Shown here: piece after piece, positions 1 through 8,661 of the stretch
Numbering within the stretch: the stretch's first letter is position 1
How the letters are laid out: every line of letters begins with the position of its first letter
Assembly: GCF_000802155.2 (NCBI RefSeq)
Contig: NZ_JQGJ02000026.1
Span: 1 to 48,026 of the forward strand
Direction of reading: 5' to 3'
Length of the DNA stretch: 48,026 bases
Source: Pseudomonas frederiksbergensis
Lineage (GTDB): Bacteria > Pseudomonadota > Gammaproteobacteria > Pseudomonadales > Pseudomonadaceae
Position numbers and translations under genes: made by a program
The notes under the pieces: model-generated
Told to the model about the DNA's origin: nothing
The model's input: only the letters and a program-made list of their open reading frames with translations
Database searches by the model: none

Positions 1-175
1 CTGGGCCATGGATGGCCCTTCGCGGCGGGCCCACGGAGCAATGCCGGAGTGAGGGCATGCCGAGCCTAGGCGAGGCACCGAGTGGTGGGGCAAGAGCGTT
101 TTGGTTACTTTTGCGCTTTTCAAAAGTGACCCGCCGTAAGGGCGGAACCAAAAGTAGCCGTTACCGAAGAAACGG
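1..175. repeat. Dispersed Pseudomonas intergenic repeat (copy downstream of lipA)
   Basis: The stretch before the lipA stop holds no credible gene. It contains the inverted pair GTTACTTTTG / CAAAAGTGAC around 113-130, followed by CCGCCGTAAGGGCGG. I recognise this arrangement from many Pseudomonas intergenic regions, where it is often mis-annotated as a small arginine-rich protein. The plus-strand frame through it (12-206) has no ribosome binding site and looks spurious. The left edge may lie outside the window. On the minus strand the hairpin is downstream of lipA and could end transcription. Confidence 0.55.
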
Positions 176-210
176 ATATACACACCACCCCAAAAACCAA
201 CGCTAAAAAA

Positions 211-1233
211 TCAGGACCCGAGCAACTCAGCCTTGACCAACTTAGCCTGCTCATCAGCATGATACGAAGACCGCACCAACGGCCCCGAAGCCACGTTCTT
301 GAACCCCATCTTGTACCCCTCCTCTGCAAACCAAGCAAAGGTATCCGGGTGCACAAACCGCTGCACCGGCAAGTGACTACGGGAAGGCTGCAGATATTGG
401 CCCAAGGTCAGCATGTCGATGTCATGTTCACGCATGCGCTTCATGACCTCGATGACTTCCTCATCGGTCTCACCCAAGCCCAGCATCAAGCCGGACTTGG
501 TCGGAATGTGCGGCATCATCTGCTTGAAACGCTGGAGCAAGGTCAACGACCACTGGTAGTCCGAACCCGGACGCGCGGCCTTGTACAGGCGTGGCACGGT
601 TTCCAGGTTGTGGTTGAACACATCCGGCGGCTCGGCGGCGGTGATTTCCAGGGCGATGTCCATGCGGCCACGGTAATCGGGCACCAGGGTTTCCAGCTGC
701 ACGTTCGGCGACAGCTTGCGGATCTCGCGGATGCAGTCGGCGAAGTGCTGGGCACCACCGTCACGCAGGTCGTCGCGATCCACCGAGGTGATGACCACGT
801 ACTTGAGCTTCAGGTCGGCGATGGCGATGGCCAGGCTTTGCGGCTCGTTGGCGTCCAATGGCTTCGGACGGCCGTGGCCGACGTCGCAGAACGGGCAGCG
901 ACGGGTGCAGATGTCGCCCATGATCATGAACGTGGCAGTGCCGCCGGAGAAGCATTCGCCCAGGTTCGGGCAGGAGGCTTCTTCGCAGACGCTGTGCAGC
1001 TTGTGCTTGCGCAGCAGCGCCTTGATGCGGTCGACTTCCGGGGAAACCGGGATGCGCACGCGGATCCAGTCGGGTTTCTTCGGCAGTTCGGTGGTCGGGA
1101 TGATCTTGACCGGGATGCGTGCAACCTTCTCGGCGCCGCGCAGCTTGACGCCGGCCTCTACCTTGGCACGCGGGGCCGGACGTTCGGTGACGTCCAGCGT
1201 CGGGATCATGGTTTGCACTGCATCAGTAGTCAT
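211..1233 (-). CDS. lipA: Lipoyl synthase LipA
   Basis: Radical SAM enzyme that inserts two sulfur atoms into the octanoyl group on lipoyl domains, the last step of de novo lipoate synthesis in the cytoplasm. The 340-residue protein has both expected iron-sulfur cysteine sets: C83/C88/C94 (auxiliary cluster, CEEASCPNLGEC) and C109/C113/C116 (radical SAM CxxxCxxC in CTRRCPFC). The C-terminal RSSY segment carries the conserved serine that ligates the auxiliary cluster. The start is the ATG beginning MTTDAVQ; the open frame continues upstream into lipB without a better start. It follows lipB directly (1 bp gap), so octanoyl transfer and sulfur insertion are co-transcribed. Confidence 0.97.
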   Translation of the reverse strand: MTTDAVQTMIPTLDVTERPAPRAKVEAGVKLRGAEKVARIPVKIIPTTELPKKPDWIRVRIPVSPEVDRIKALLRKHKLHSVCEEASCPNLGECFSGGTATFMIMGDICTRRCPFCDVGHGRPKPLDANEPQSLAIAIADLKLKYVVITSVDRDDLRDGGAQHFADCIREIRKLSPNVQLETLVPDYRGRMDIALEITAAEPPDVFNHNLETVPRLYKAARPGSDYQWSLTLLQRFKQMMPHIPTKSGLMLGLGETDEEVIEVMKRMREHDIDMLTLGQYLQPSRSHLPVQRFVHPDTFAWFAEEGYKMGFKNVASGPLVRSSYHADEQAKLVKAELLGS

Positions 1234-1234
1234 A

Positions 1235-1882
1235 TCAGTCGATTCCGCCCGTGAGGGTCGTCTGCTCAGCATAGTCGAGGTGTTTGACGAGCTGCGCGCG
1301 CAGCCGGGCACTTACCTCGGCAAATTCAATCGATCCTGTGTGATCGCGCAGCTGGGTCATCGCCAGCCCTGCGTAGCCACAGGGATTAATCCGTCGAAAC
1401 GGCTCAAGATTCATGTCCACGTTCAGCGCCAGGCCGTGAAATGAACAGCCATGGCGGATACGTAGCCCAAGGGAGGCAATTTTCGCCCCATCGACGTAAA
1501 CGCCCGGCGCATCGGGCTTGGCCGCCGCGCCTACCCCGTAGCTGGCGAGCAGTTCGATCAGGCATGTTTCCATGCGGGTGACCAGCTCACGCACGCCGAA
1601 TCCCAGCTTGCGCACATCCAGCAGCAGGTAGGCAACCAGTTGTCCGGGCCCATGGTAAGTCACCTGCCCTCCCCGGTCGACCTTCACCACCGGGATGTCG
1701 CCAGGCAATAACAGATGCTCGGCCTTGCCGGCCTGGCCCTGGGTAAACACCGGCGGGTGCTCCACCAGCCAGACTTCATCGTCGGCGGTAGTACCGCGTT
1801 CGTTCGTGAAGCGTTGCATGGCATGCCAGACCGGCTCGTAAGCCATCGTGCCCAGCTCGCGAAAGCCCAGCGTGCCAGCCAT
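1235..1882 (-). CDS. lipB: Octanoyltransferase LipB
   Basis: Transfers octanoate from octanoyl-ACP to lipoyl domains, supplying the LipA substrate. The 215-residue protein has the RGGQVTYHGPGQ signature at about 70-81, the catalytic lysine K134 in KIASLGLRI and the acyl-accepting cysteine C168 in NPCGYAG. The ATG shares one base with the TGA of the upstream DUF493 gene (TGATG), which favours translational coupling. A GTG one codon earlier is possible but less likely. Gene order ybeD-lipB-lipA is the usual gammaproteobacterial arrangement. Confidence 0.96.
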   Translation of the reverse strand: MAGTLGFRELGTMAYEPVWHAMQRFTNERGTTADDEVWLVEHPPVFTQGQAGKAEHLLLPGDIPVVKVDRGGQVTYHGPGQLVAYLLLDVRKLGFGVRELVTRMETCLIELLASYGVGAAAKPDAPGVYVDGAKIASLGLRIRHGCSFHGLALNVDMNLEPFRRINPCGYAGLAMTQLRDHTGSIEFAEVSARLRAQLVKHLDYAEQTTLTGGID

Positions 1883-2157
1883 CACAACACCATGTGCACG
1901 AAACCGGTCGCTCGCAGATCGCTGTTGATGTCGTAGAGCTGTTCCTGGCCGGTGGCAATGATGTGCAACTGGATGGTCGTGTACTTGCCGTTGGTGCTCT
2001 GGCGCTCGGCCAGGGTCTTGTGGTCAACGGTGGCGTGTTTTTCAAGGATCGCGATGATCTTGTCCTTGAAGCCCACACCTGTGTCGCCGATAACTTTGAT
2101 CGGGTAGTCCTCGCAAGGAAATTCGATCTTTGGCGCCTTTACTTCGGAATCTGTCAT
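1882..2157 (-). CDS. ybeD: DUF493 family protein (YbeD-like)
   Basis: Small 91-residue cytoplasmic protein of the DUF493/YbeD family, an ACT-like fold of unsettled function that is nearly always next to lipB. The conserved C-terminal half is plain (KYTTIQLHIIATGQEQLYDI, then an RATGFVHMVL ending). The start is the ATG of MTDSEVKAP; an earlier in-frame ATG six codons upstream is possible. The stop overlaps the lipB ATG by one base. Its constant linkage to lipoate genes suggests a related or regulatory role, which is inference only. Confidence 0.93.
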   Translation of the reverse strand: MTDSEVKAPKIEFPCEDYPIKVIGDTGVGFKDKIIAILEKHATVDHKTLAERQSTNGKYTTIQLHIIATGQEQLYDINSDLRATGFVHMVL

Positions 2158-2190
2158 GGCGTAACGGCCTCGCAAGTCGTGGTAACGAAC

Positions 2191-2221
2191 ATGGCCCCGT
2201 GCCGCAAAGGAACGGGGCCAT
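2191..2221 (-). terminator. Intercistronic hairpin between dacA and ybeD
   Basis: A perfect 10-bp stem, ATGGCCCCGT at 2191-2200 and ACGGGGCCAT at 2212-2221, with an 11-nt loop. It lies 19 bp past the dacA stop. There is no U-run on either strand, so it could be a partial terminator, an attenuator or an mRNA-stabilising end rather than a full intrinsic terminator. Confidence 0.45.
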
Positions 2222-2239
2222 GCAGGTCAACACTTGAAA

Positions 2240-3397
2240 TCAGTTGAACAAGCCGTAGAAGAATAGACGGATGCTATCCCACATGCGGCGGAAAATACCA
2301 CCTTCCTCGACCGCGTCCAGCGCGATCAGGTCGGCGCTGTGCACCACTTTGTCGTCCAGTTTGACTTCGACTTTACCGATCACGTCGCCCTTGGCGATCG
2401 GCGCGGTCAGTTGCGGGTTCATGGTCATGCTGGCGGCGAGCTTCTTGAGCTGGCCTTTAGGCAAGGTCATGGTCAGGTCTTGGGCCAGGCCGGCCTTGAC
2501 CTGGTTGGTCGAGCCTTTCCAGACCTGGGCCTGGGCCAGTTCGGTGCCCTTCTGGTAGAAGGTCTGGGTTTCGAAGAAGCGGAAACCGTAGGTCAGCAGC
2601 TTCTGGGTCTCGGCGGCGCGGGCCACTTCGCTGTTGGTGCCGAAGACCACGGCAATCAGGCGCATGCCGTCACGAACAGCCGACGACACCATGCAATAGC
2701 CGGCTTCCTCGGTGTGGCCGGTCTTCAGGCCGTCGACTGTCTTGTCGCGCCACAGCAGCAGATTGCGGTTGGGTTGCTTGATGCCGTTCCAGAAGAATTC
2801 CTTCTGGGAGTAGATGGCGTAGTGCGCCGGGTCTTCATGAATGATTGCCCGGGCCAGGGTCGCCATGTCGTGAGCCGACGAATAGTGCTCCGGGTTCGGC
2901 AGGCCGGTGGGGTTCATGAAGTGGCTGTTGGTCATGCCCAGGTCGGCGACGGTCTTGTTCATCATGTCGGCGAACGCGTCTTCGCTGCCGGCAATGTGTT
3001 CGGCCAAGGCGACGCTGGCGTCGTTACCGGACTGGATGATGATGCCGTGCAGCAGGTCGCTGACGGTCACTTGCGAACCGACCTTGATGAACATCCGCGA
3101 ACCGCCGGTACGCCAGGCGTTTTCGCTGACGGTCACCGGATCGTTTTCGCCGATCTGGCCACGACGGATTTCCAGCGTGGCGATATAGGCGGTCATCAGC
3201 TTGGTCAGGCTGGCCGGTGGCAGACGCTGGTCACCGTTGTTCTCTACCAGCACCTCGCCGCTGCTGGCATCCATGAGCACAAAGGATTTGGCGGCCAATT
3301 GAGGGGGCGCCGGCATCATCTCGACCGCGAACGCGGCTGGTGAGAGGAGCAGCGGGACTAGCAGGCAAAGGCGTTTGGCAAAGGTGGTGATGTTCAT
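2240..3397 (-). CDS. dacA: D-alanyl-D-alanine carboxypeptidase, PBP5/6 type
   Basis: Low-molecular-weight penicillin-binding protein that trims the terminal D-Ala from peptidoglycan stem peptides in the periplasm. The 385-residue product has a signal peptide (cleavage near AAFA/VEM, residues 21-25). It has the three active-site motifs SLTK at 63-66 (nucleophile S63), SGN at 123-125 and KTG at 225-227. It ends in a short amphipathic anchor (GGIFRRMWDSIRLFFYGLFN) typical of membrane-tethered PBP5. The start is the ATG of MNITTFAKRL, chosen because it yields a proper signal peptide; the frame stays open 30 codons upstream. Equivalent to dacC (PBP5) in P. aeruginosa naming. Confidence 0.96.
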   Translation of the reverse strand: MNITTFAKRLCLLVPLLLSPAAFAVEMMPAPPQLAAKSFVLMDASSGEVLVENNGDQRLPPASLTKLMTAYIATLEIRRGQIGENDPVTVSENAWRTGGSRMFIKVGSQVTVSDLLHGIIIQSGNDASVALAEHIAGSEDAFADMMNKTVADLGMTNSHFMNPTGLPNPEHYSSAHDMATLARAIIHEDPAHYAIYSQKEFFWNGIKQPNRNLLLWRDKTVDGLKTGHTEEAGYCMVSSAVRDGMRLIAVVFGTNSEVARAAETQKLLTYGFRFFETQTFYQKGTELAQAQVWKGSTNQVKAGLAQDLTMTLPKGQLKKLAASMTMNPQLTAPIAKGDVIGKVEVKLDDKVVHSADLIALDAVEEGGIFRRMWDSIRLFFYGLFN

Positions 3398-3472
3398 CCG
3401 TCTCTCGAAATCGCTAATGGAAACTGCCCGGGGGCAATACTGAACAGGCAGCCTTCTAACGGGCCGCCGCGC

Positions 3473-3478
3473 ATTATA
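3473..3478 (-). promoter_or_regulatory. Candidate -10 box for dacA
   Basis: Read on the minus strand this is a perfect TATAAT, about 75 bp upstream of the dacA ATG in the 170-bp gap after rlpA. No convincing -35 hexamer was found at 16-18 bp, so the assignment rests on the -10 alone. Confidence 0.4.
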
Positions 3479-3534
3479 GTTGCTCACTCACAACCCTTGC
3501 CGGGCTTTTGTTATTCGTAGAGCCAACAACCTGA

Positions 3535-3555
3535 CCCGCTCGAACCGCAAGCGGG
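3535..3555 (-). terminator. Weak hairpin after rlpA
   Basis: CCCGCT at 3535-3540 pairs with AGCGGG at 3550-3555, just past the rlpA stop. The 6-bp stem is GC-rich but no U-run follows, so this may only weakly separate rlpA from dacA. Confidence 0.3.
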
Positions 3556-3567
3556 CCATCATTCAAA

Positions 3568-4593
3568 TCATTCTGCGGTGACCAGGCTCGGCGAACCGAG
3601 ATTGGCCAGGCGCACGCTGTTCTGCACCTGCTGGACCTCACCCGGAGAACCGATCGGCCCCAGGCGCACCCGATGCAGTGTCTGCTGGTTGCGCACGATC
3701 GAGCTGATGAACACCGGCGCGCTGACCATCGAGCTCAGCTTCGACCTCAGCAGCTCTGCAGCGTCCGGGTTGGCGAACGCGCCCACTTGAAGATACTGGC
3801 CAGACGCTGTTGCAGAAGCGTTTTTTTTTGCATCGATCTGCACGGGCACCACGGCCGCCGCGTGTTGCTGCGGCGGCGGCGTCCACTGCTCGACCGTACC
3901 GGTGGAAGCCGTCACGGTTGGCGCGGCATTCTGCGCCACTTTCGGCTCGTTGAGCATCAAAGGCGCCGGACGGCCGCGTTGGGCCCACCATTCCTGCGGA
4001 TCGATGCCCTCGACCTTGACCCGGGCGGTGCCGGTTTCAGCGTAACCGAGCTTTTTCGCCGCCGCATACGACAAGTCGATGATGCGGTCGGAATAGAACG
4101 GCCCACGGTCGTTGACCCGCAGGATCACCGTCTTGTTGTTGTCCAGGTTGGTCACCCGCACGTAACTGGGCAGCGGCAGGGTCTTGTGGGCCGCGCTCAT
4201 GCCGTAGAGGTCGTAGACCTCGCCATTGGCGGTGTTCTGGCCATGGAACTTGGTGCCGTACCAGGAAGCCGTGCCCGAGGCGACGTAGCGCTTGGATTCC
4301 GCCATCGGGAAATAGGTCTTGCCCAGCACCGTGTACGGGTTGGCCTTGTAGGGGCCGGTGTGCAGGGTCGGCGTGGCGTCGGGAATGCGCGAGACATCCA
4401 CGTCCCACCATGGCGCGCCGTCCTTGTGGGCCCGGTTGATGTCCAGGCCCGGCGTCGCCCGCACGACGTTGGTGTTTTTCTGGGTCGGTGCGCGGCTGGT
4501 CGAACAACTGACGATCAGCAACGACAACGCCGCCAATGCCACCAGCTTGAGGGGCCTGGCTTTCAGGGGTTGATAGGTAGGCAATGCCTGCAT
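3568..4593 (-). CDS. rlpA: Septal ring lytic transglycosylase RlpA (lipoprotein)
   Basis: Outer-membrane-directed lipoprotein that cleaves stem-peptide-free (denuded) glycan strands at the septum, as established for P. aeruginosa RlpA. The 341-residue protein has a lipobox ending at C30 (LIVSC). A double-psi beta-barrel domain at about 105-185 holds GTASWYG, HGQNTANGE, AAHKTLP with H136, and VNDRGPF with D162. H136 and D162 match the catalytic residues reported for P. aeruginosa. A C-terminal SPOR domain (about 265-340) should bind denuded glycan. Its ATG overlaps the stop of the upstream transglycosylase gene by one base (TAATG), so the two hydrolases are coupled. Confidence 0.95.
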   Translation of the reverse strand: MQALPTYQPLKARPLKLVALAALSLLIVSCSTSRAPTQKNTNVVRATPGLDINRAHKDGAPWWDVDVSRIPDATPTLHTGPYKANPYTVLGKTYFPMAESKRYVASGTASWYGTKFHGQNTANGEVYDLYGMSAAHKTLPLPSYVRVTNLDNNKTVILRVNDRGPFYSDRIIDLSYAAAKKLGYAETGTARVKVEGIDPQEWWAQRGRPAPLMLNEPKVAQNAAPTVTASTGTVEQWTPPPQQHAAAVVPVQIDAKKNASATASGQYLQVGAFANPDAAELLRSKLSSMVSAPVFISSIVRNQQTLHRVRLGPIGSPGEVQQVQNSVRLANLGSPSLVTAE

Positions 4594-5603
4594 TATTTGA
4601 CGCCCCGTGCTTTGACCAGCTCTTCAGACAGTTGATATACAGCCATGGCGTACATCACGCTGCGGTTATAACGCGTAATCGCGTAGAAATTCTTCAGGCC
4701 CATCCAATATTCAGGGCCCTGCTCGCCTTCCAGGCGCATCGCGGTGACCGGCATGTCATCACGCAGCGCATCATGACTCGACCAGCCCAACGCTCGCAAC
4801 TCCCCGACGGTTTTCGTCGGCTCGATGCCTTCGGTCAAGCCTTGGTCCACCTGCTCGCCACGCACCTCGGCCCGGCTGACCACCGGCTCGCCGGCTTCCC
4901 AGCCGTGACGCTTGAAGTAGCTGGCAACACTGCCGATGGCATCGGTCGGGTTGGTCCAGATATTGATGTGGCCATCGCCGTCGAAGTCCACCGCGTAGGC
5001 GCGGAAACTGCTGGGCATGAATTGTGGCAGGCCCATGGCTCCGGCGTAAGAACCCTTGAGGGTCAGCGGATCGACCTGCTCTTCACGCGCCAGCAGCAAG
5101 AACTCACGCAGTTCCTTGCGGAAGAACTCGGCGCGCGGCGGGTAATCGAAGCCCAGGGTCGACAGCGCGTCGATCACCCGGAAGTTGCCGGTGTTGCGGC
5201 CAAAAAAGGTCTCGACACCAATGATCGACACGATGACCTGGGCCGGCACGCCGTATTCCTGCTCGGCCCGGGCCAGGGCCGCCTCGTGCTGGCGCCAGAA
5301 GTCCACGCCCCGGGCGATACGCGCCTCGGTGATGAACATGGGCCGGTATTCGCTCCACTGCTTGACGCGCTCGGCAGGCCGGGAAATCGCGTCGAGGATC
5401 GACTGCTTGCGCTCGGCCTCGCGGAATACACCCATCAGCTGCTCGCCGGCGAACCCGTAGTCACGGGTCATTTCACCGACGAATTCGGCCACTTGCGGCG
5501 AACCTTCGTATTCGCCCGCCAAGGCATGTGGCGCACCGCCCAGGAAGCCGACCAGGCCGACCCACGTCGCATATCGCGTCGACCAGCCACGCATTGCTTG
5601 CAT
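4593..5603 (-). CDS. mltB: Lytic murein transglycosylase B family (SltB1/MltB)
   Basis: Cleaves the MurNAc-GlcNAc bond in peptidoglycan with 1,6-anhydro formation. The catalytic glutamate is E131 in GVETFFG, followed by the family NTGNFRVIDAL region and a GAMGLPQFMPSS segment. The 336-residue form starts at the ATG of MQAMRGW and gives a Sec signal peptide ending ALA/GEYEG. There is no lipobox cysteine, so this is the soluble SltB1 type rather than an MltB lipoprotein. A GTG four codons upstream lies in a good AAGG context and is an alternative start. It sits between rodA and rlpA, linking cell-wall synthesis and turnover. Confidence 0.92.
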   Translation of the reverse strand: MQAMRGWSTRYATWVGLVGFLGGAPHALAGEYEGSPQVAEFVGEMTRDYGFAGEQLMGVFREAERKQSILDAISRPAERVKQWSEYRPMFITEARIARGVDFWRQHEAALARAEQEYGVPAQVIVSIIGVETFFGRNTGNFRVIDALSTLGFDYPPRAEFFRKELREFLLLAREEQVDPLTLKGSYAGAMGLPQFMPSSFRAYAVDFDGDGHINIWTNPTDAIGSVASYFKRHGWEAGEPVVSRAEVRGEQVDQGLTEGIEPTKTVGELRALGWSSHDALRDDMPVTAMRLEGEQGPEYWMGLKNFYAITRYNRSVMYAMAVYQLSEELVKARGVK

Positions 5604-5620
5604 TGAACTCTTCACCTTAA

Positions 5621-6766
5621 TCAAACCTGCGCGATCCACTTGCGGTGGGTATGGATCGACATCAAAACCCCAAACGCTGACAGTAGCGTCACCAGCGAAG
5701 TTCCTCCGTAGCTAATGAATGGCAACGGCACCCCCACGACCGGCAGCAGGCCACTGACCATACCGATGTTGACGAAAACATAAACAAAAAACGTCATAGT
5801 CAGGCTGCCCGCGAGCAGTTTGCCGAACAAGGTCTGGGCCTGGGCGGTGATCACCAGGCCTCGCCCGATCAATAGCAGATAGATCAGCAGTAGTACGCAG
5901 ATGCCCACCAGGCCGAACTCCTCGCCCATCACGGCGATGATGAAGTCGGTGTGGCTTTCCGGCAGAAAGTCCAGGTGCGACTGGGTGCCCATCAGCCAAC
6001 CCTTGCCGAACACACCGCCGGAACCGATGGCGGCCTTGGACTGGATGATGTTCCAGCCAGTGCCCAGCGGATCGCTTTCCGGATCGAGGAACGTCAATAC
6101 GCGTTGCTTCTGGTAGTCGTGCATCACGAAATACCACATGGCAACCGACACCGGTACGGCGGCGGCGATCACGCTGAGGATCCAGCGCCAGCGCAACCCG
6201 CCCATGAACAGCACGAACGCACCGCCGGCCAGGATCAGCAGCGAAGTGCCCAGGTCCGGCTGGCGCACGATGAGGATGAACGGGATACCGATCAGCAACA
6301 AACTGATACACACATGCTTGAGTTGCGGCGGCAACGAGCGCTTGGCCAAGTACCAGGCGATGGTCGCTGGCATGATGATCTTGAGGAACTCCGAAGGCTG
6401 GAAACGGATCACCCCGGGAATGTTGATCCAGCGGGTGGCGCCCATGGCGTTGTGACCCATGATGTCCACCACCACCAGCAAACCCACGCCGACCACATAG
6501 GCCAGCGGCACCCAGCGCGCCATGAAGCGCGGCTCGAGTTGGGCGATGACGATCATCGACACCAGGCCGATGCCGAACGAGGTGGCCTGCTTGGCCAGCA
6601 GGTCCCAGTTCTTGCCACTGGCCGAATACAGCACGAAGAGACTGCCGGCCGCTAGCGTCAGCAGCAGGATCAGCAACGGGCCGTCGATGTGCATGCGCTG
6701 CAGCAAGGTAGCGCGACGGCGCATCACATCTTCACTCGAGAGGATGCGGTCGAAATTATTCTTCAC
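5621..6766 (-). CDS. rodA: Rod-shape peptidoglycan glycosyltransferase RodA
   Basis: SEDS-family glycosyltransferase that polymerises lipid II during cell elongation together with PBP2. About ten hydrophobic segments are visible. Family signatures include GATRWINIPG, FQPSEFLKI, RQPDLGTSL, the SHLDFLPESHTDFI loop and the C-terminal VGVPLPFISYGGTSL. The GTG start (381 residues) is chosen because GGAGG lies 9 nt upstream and it overlaps mrdA by 11 bp. The ATG 14 codons later (MRRRATLL, 367 residues) is the alternative, matching the shorter RodA annotated in P. aeruginosa as I recall it. Partner gene mrdA precedes it. Confidence 0.95.
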   Translation of the reverse strand: MKNNFDRILSSEDVMRRRATLLQRMHIDGPLLILLLTLAAGSLFVLYSASGKNWDLLAKQATSFGIGLVSMIVIAQLEPRFMARWVPLAYVVGVGLLVVVDIMGHNAMGATRWINIPGVIRFQPSEFLKIIMPATIAWYLAKRSLPPQLKHVCISLLLIGIPFILIVRQPDLGTSLLILAGGAFVLFMGGLRWRWILSVIAAAVPVSVAMWYFVMHDYQKQRVLTFLDPESDPLGTGWNIIQSKAAIGSGGVFGKGWLMGTQSHLDFLPESHTDFIIAVMGEEFGLVGICVLLLIYLLLIGRGLVITAQAQTLFGKLLAGSLTMTFFVYVFVNIGMVSGLLPVVGVPLPFISYGGTSLVTLLSAFGVLMSIHTHRKWIAQV

Positions 6767-8651
6767 GGGCCGTAGCCTCCGCGCTGATCGGGCTTGCGAA
6801 TTCGGGCTTGAGCTGGCCGTGCTCATCCAGCAGCCAGGCGTCCATGACCTGGCGCACCACCGGAGCGGCGACGCCGGAACCGGACTCACCGTTCTCGACC
6901 ATGACCGAGACGACGATCTTCGGATCGTCGGCCGGCGCAAAGCCGACGAACAAGGCGTGGTCGCGGTGACGTTCCTGGACCTTGGAGCGGTCGTACTTCT
7001 CACCCTGCTTGATCGCCACGACCTGGGCGGTACCGCTCTTGCCGGCAATCCGGTATTGCGCGCCGATGGAAGCCTTGCGCGCCGTCCCTCGGGCACCGTG
7101 CATCACCTGTTGCATGCCGATGTTGACCTTCTGCCAGTCCGACGGATTGCGCAGGATGATATCCGGCACCGGGTCCGGGTCCACCGGCTTCTGGCCTTCG
7201 ATGGTCTTGGCCAGGTGCGGGCGATACCACTTGCCTTTGCTCGCGACCAGGGCCGTGGCCTGGGCCAGTTGCAGCGGCGTGGCCTGCATGTAGCCCTGGC
7301 CGATCCCCAGGATCAGGGTTTCACCGGGGAACCAGGCCTGGCGGCGGGTAGCGCGCTTCCACTCCCGGGACGGCATCAGGCCCGGTGACTCTTCGAACAT
7401 GTCCAGGGACACTTTCTGGCCGAGACCGAACTTGTTCATGTAGGACGACAACCGATCGATCCCCAGCTTGTGGGCCAAGTCATAGAAGTAGGTGTCGTTG
7501 GAGCGCATGATCGCCGTTTCCAGGTCCACGTAGCCGTCACCGGTGCGGTTCCAGTTGCGGTATTTGTGGTCGTAGTTCGGCAGTTGGTAATAGCCGGGGT
7601 CGTAGACGCGGCTCGACGCCGTGACCACGCCGGCATCCAACCCGGCAATCGCCACGGCCGGCTTGATGGTCGACCCCGGCGGATAGAGGCCGCGCAGCAC
7701 GCGGTTGAACAGCGGTCGATCGATGGAATCGCGCAGCTCGGCGTAGGCTTTAAAGCTGATGCCGGTGACGAAAAGGTTCGGGTCGAAGCTGGGCTGACTG
7801 ACCATCGCCAGGACTTCGCCGGTGTTGGGGTCCAACGCGACCACCGCGCCACGCCGACCGCCGAGTGCCGCTTCAGCGGCTTCCTGCAACTTGATGTCCA
7901 GGCTCAGGACGATGTCCTTGCCGGGAATCGGGTCGGTGCGCTTGAGCACGCGCAATACGCGACCTCGGGCGTTGGTCTCGACTTCCTCGTAACCTACCTG
8001 GCCGTGCAGCTCGGCCTCGTAGAAACGCTCGATGCCGGTCTTGCCGATATGGTGGGTGCCGCTGTAGTTGACCGGATCGAGGGTCTTGAGCTCTTTCTCG
8101 TTGATCCGCCCCATGTAGCCGACCGAGTGGGCAAAATGCGCCCCCTGGGGATAATGCCGCACCAGTTGCGCCACCACCTCGACGCCGGGCAGGCGGAACT
8201 GGTTCACGGCAATCAGCGCGATCTGCTCTTCGGTCAGCTCGAACATGATCGGCACCGGCTCGAAGGGGCGCCGGCCCTGGCGCATGCGCTTCTCGAAGAT
8301 TGCCCGATCCTCGGGCGTCAATTGCAACACTTCGACAATCACGTCGAGGACTTTCTGCCAGTCGCCGGAACGCTCGCGAGTCATGCTGAGGCTGAAGCTG
8401 GGCCGGTTGTCCGCCACCACCACGCCGTTGCGGTCGAAAATCAGTCCGCGAGTCGGCGGAATCGGCTGCACGTGGACGCGGTTACTCTCCGACAGGGTCG
8501 AGTGGTACTCGTACTGGATGACCTGGAGGAAATACAGCCGCGCAATCAGCACGCCGATCAGCGCGACCACGGCAATAGCGCCGAACACGACGCGGCCTCG
8601 CACCAGGCGGGCGTCTTTTTCGTGGTCCTTGATGCGGATCGGCTGGGGCAT
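6756..8651 (-). CDS. mrdA: Penicillin-binding protein 2 (elongasome D,D-transpeptidase)
   Basis: Class B PBP that crosslinks peptidoglycan during lateral growth, partner of RodA. The 631-residue protein has one N-terminal membrane anchor (about 20-42), a pedestal domain with the RGLIFDRNG motif (about 68-76), and a transpeptidase domain. The active-site motifs are STIK at 327-330 (nucleophile S327), SND at 384-386 and KSG at 538-540. The start is the ATG of MPQPIRIKDH, 10 bp after the rlmH stop; the open frame continues upstream into rlmH. Beta-lactams such as mecillinam target this family. Confidence 0.96.
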   Translation of the reverse strand: MPQPIRIKDHEKDARLVRGRVVFGAIAVVALIGVLIARLYFLQVIQYEYHSTLSESNRVHVQPIPPTRGLIFDRNGVVVADNRPSFSLSMTRERSGDWQKVLDVIVEVLQLTPEDRAIFEKRMRQGRRPFEPVPIMFELTEEQIALIAVNQFRLPGVEVVAQLVRHYPQGAHFAHSVGYMGRINEKELKTLDPVNYSGTHHIGKTGIERFYEAELHGQVGYEEVETNARGRVLRVLKRTDPIPGKDIVLSLDIKLQEAAEAALGGRRGAVVALDPNTGEVLAMVSQPSFDPNLFVTGISFKAYAELRDSIDRPLFNRVLRGLYPPGSTIKPAVAIAGLDAGVVTASSRVYDPGYYQLPNYDHKYRNWNRTGDGYVDLETAIMRSNDTYFYDLAHKLGIDRLSSYMNKFGLGQKVSLDMFEESPGLMPSREWKRATRRQAWFPGETLILGIGQGYMQATPLQLAQATALVASKGKWYRPHLAKTIEGQKPVDPDPVPDIILRNPSDWQKVNIGMQQVMHGARGTARKASIGAQYRIAGKSGTAQVVAIKQGEKYDRSKVQERHRDHALFVGFAPADDPKIVVSVMVENGESGSGVAAPVVRQVMDAWLLDEHGQLKPEFASPISAEATAREE

Positions 8652-8661
8652 GGGGGCAGGA

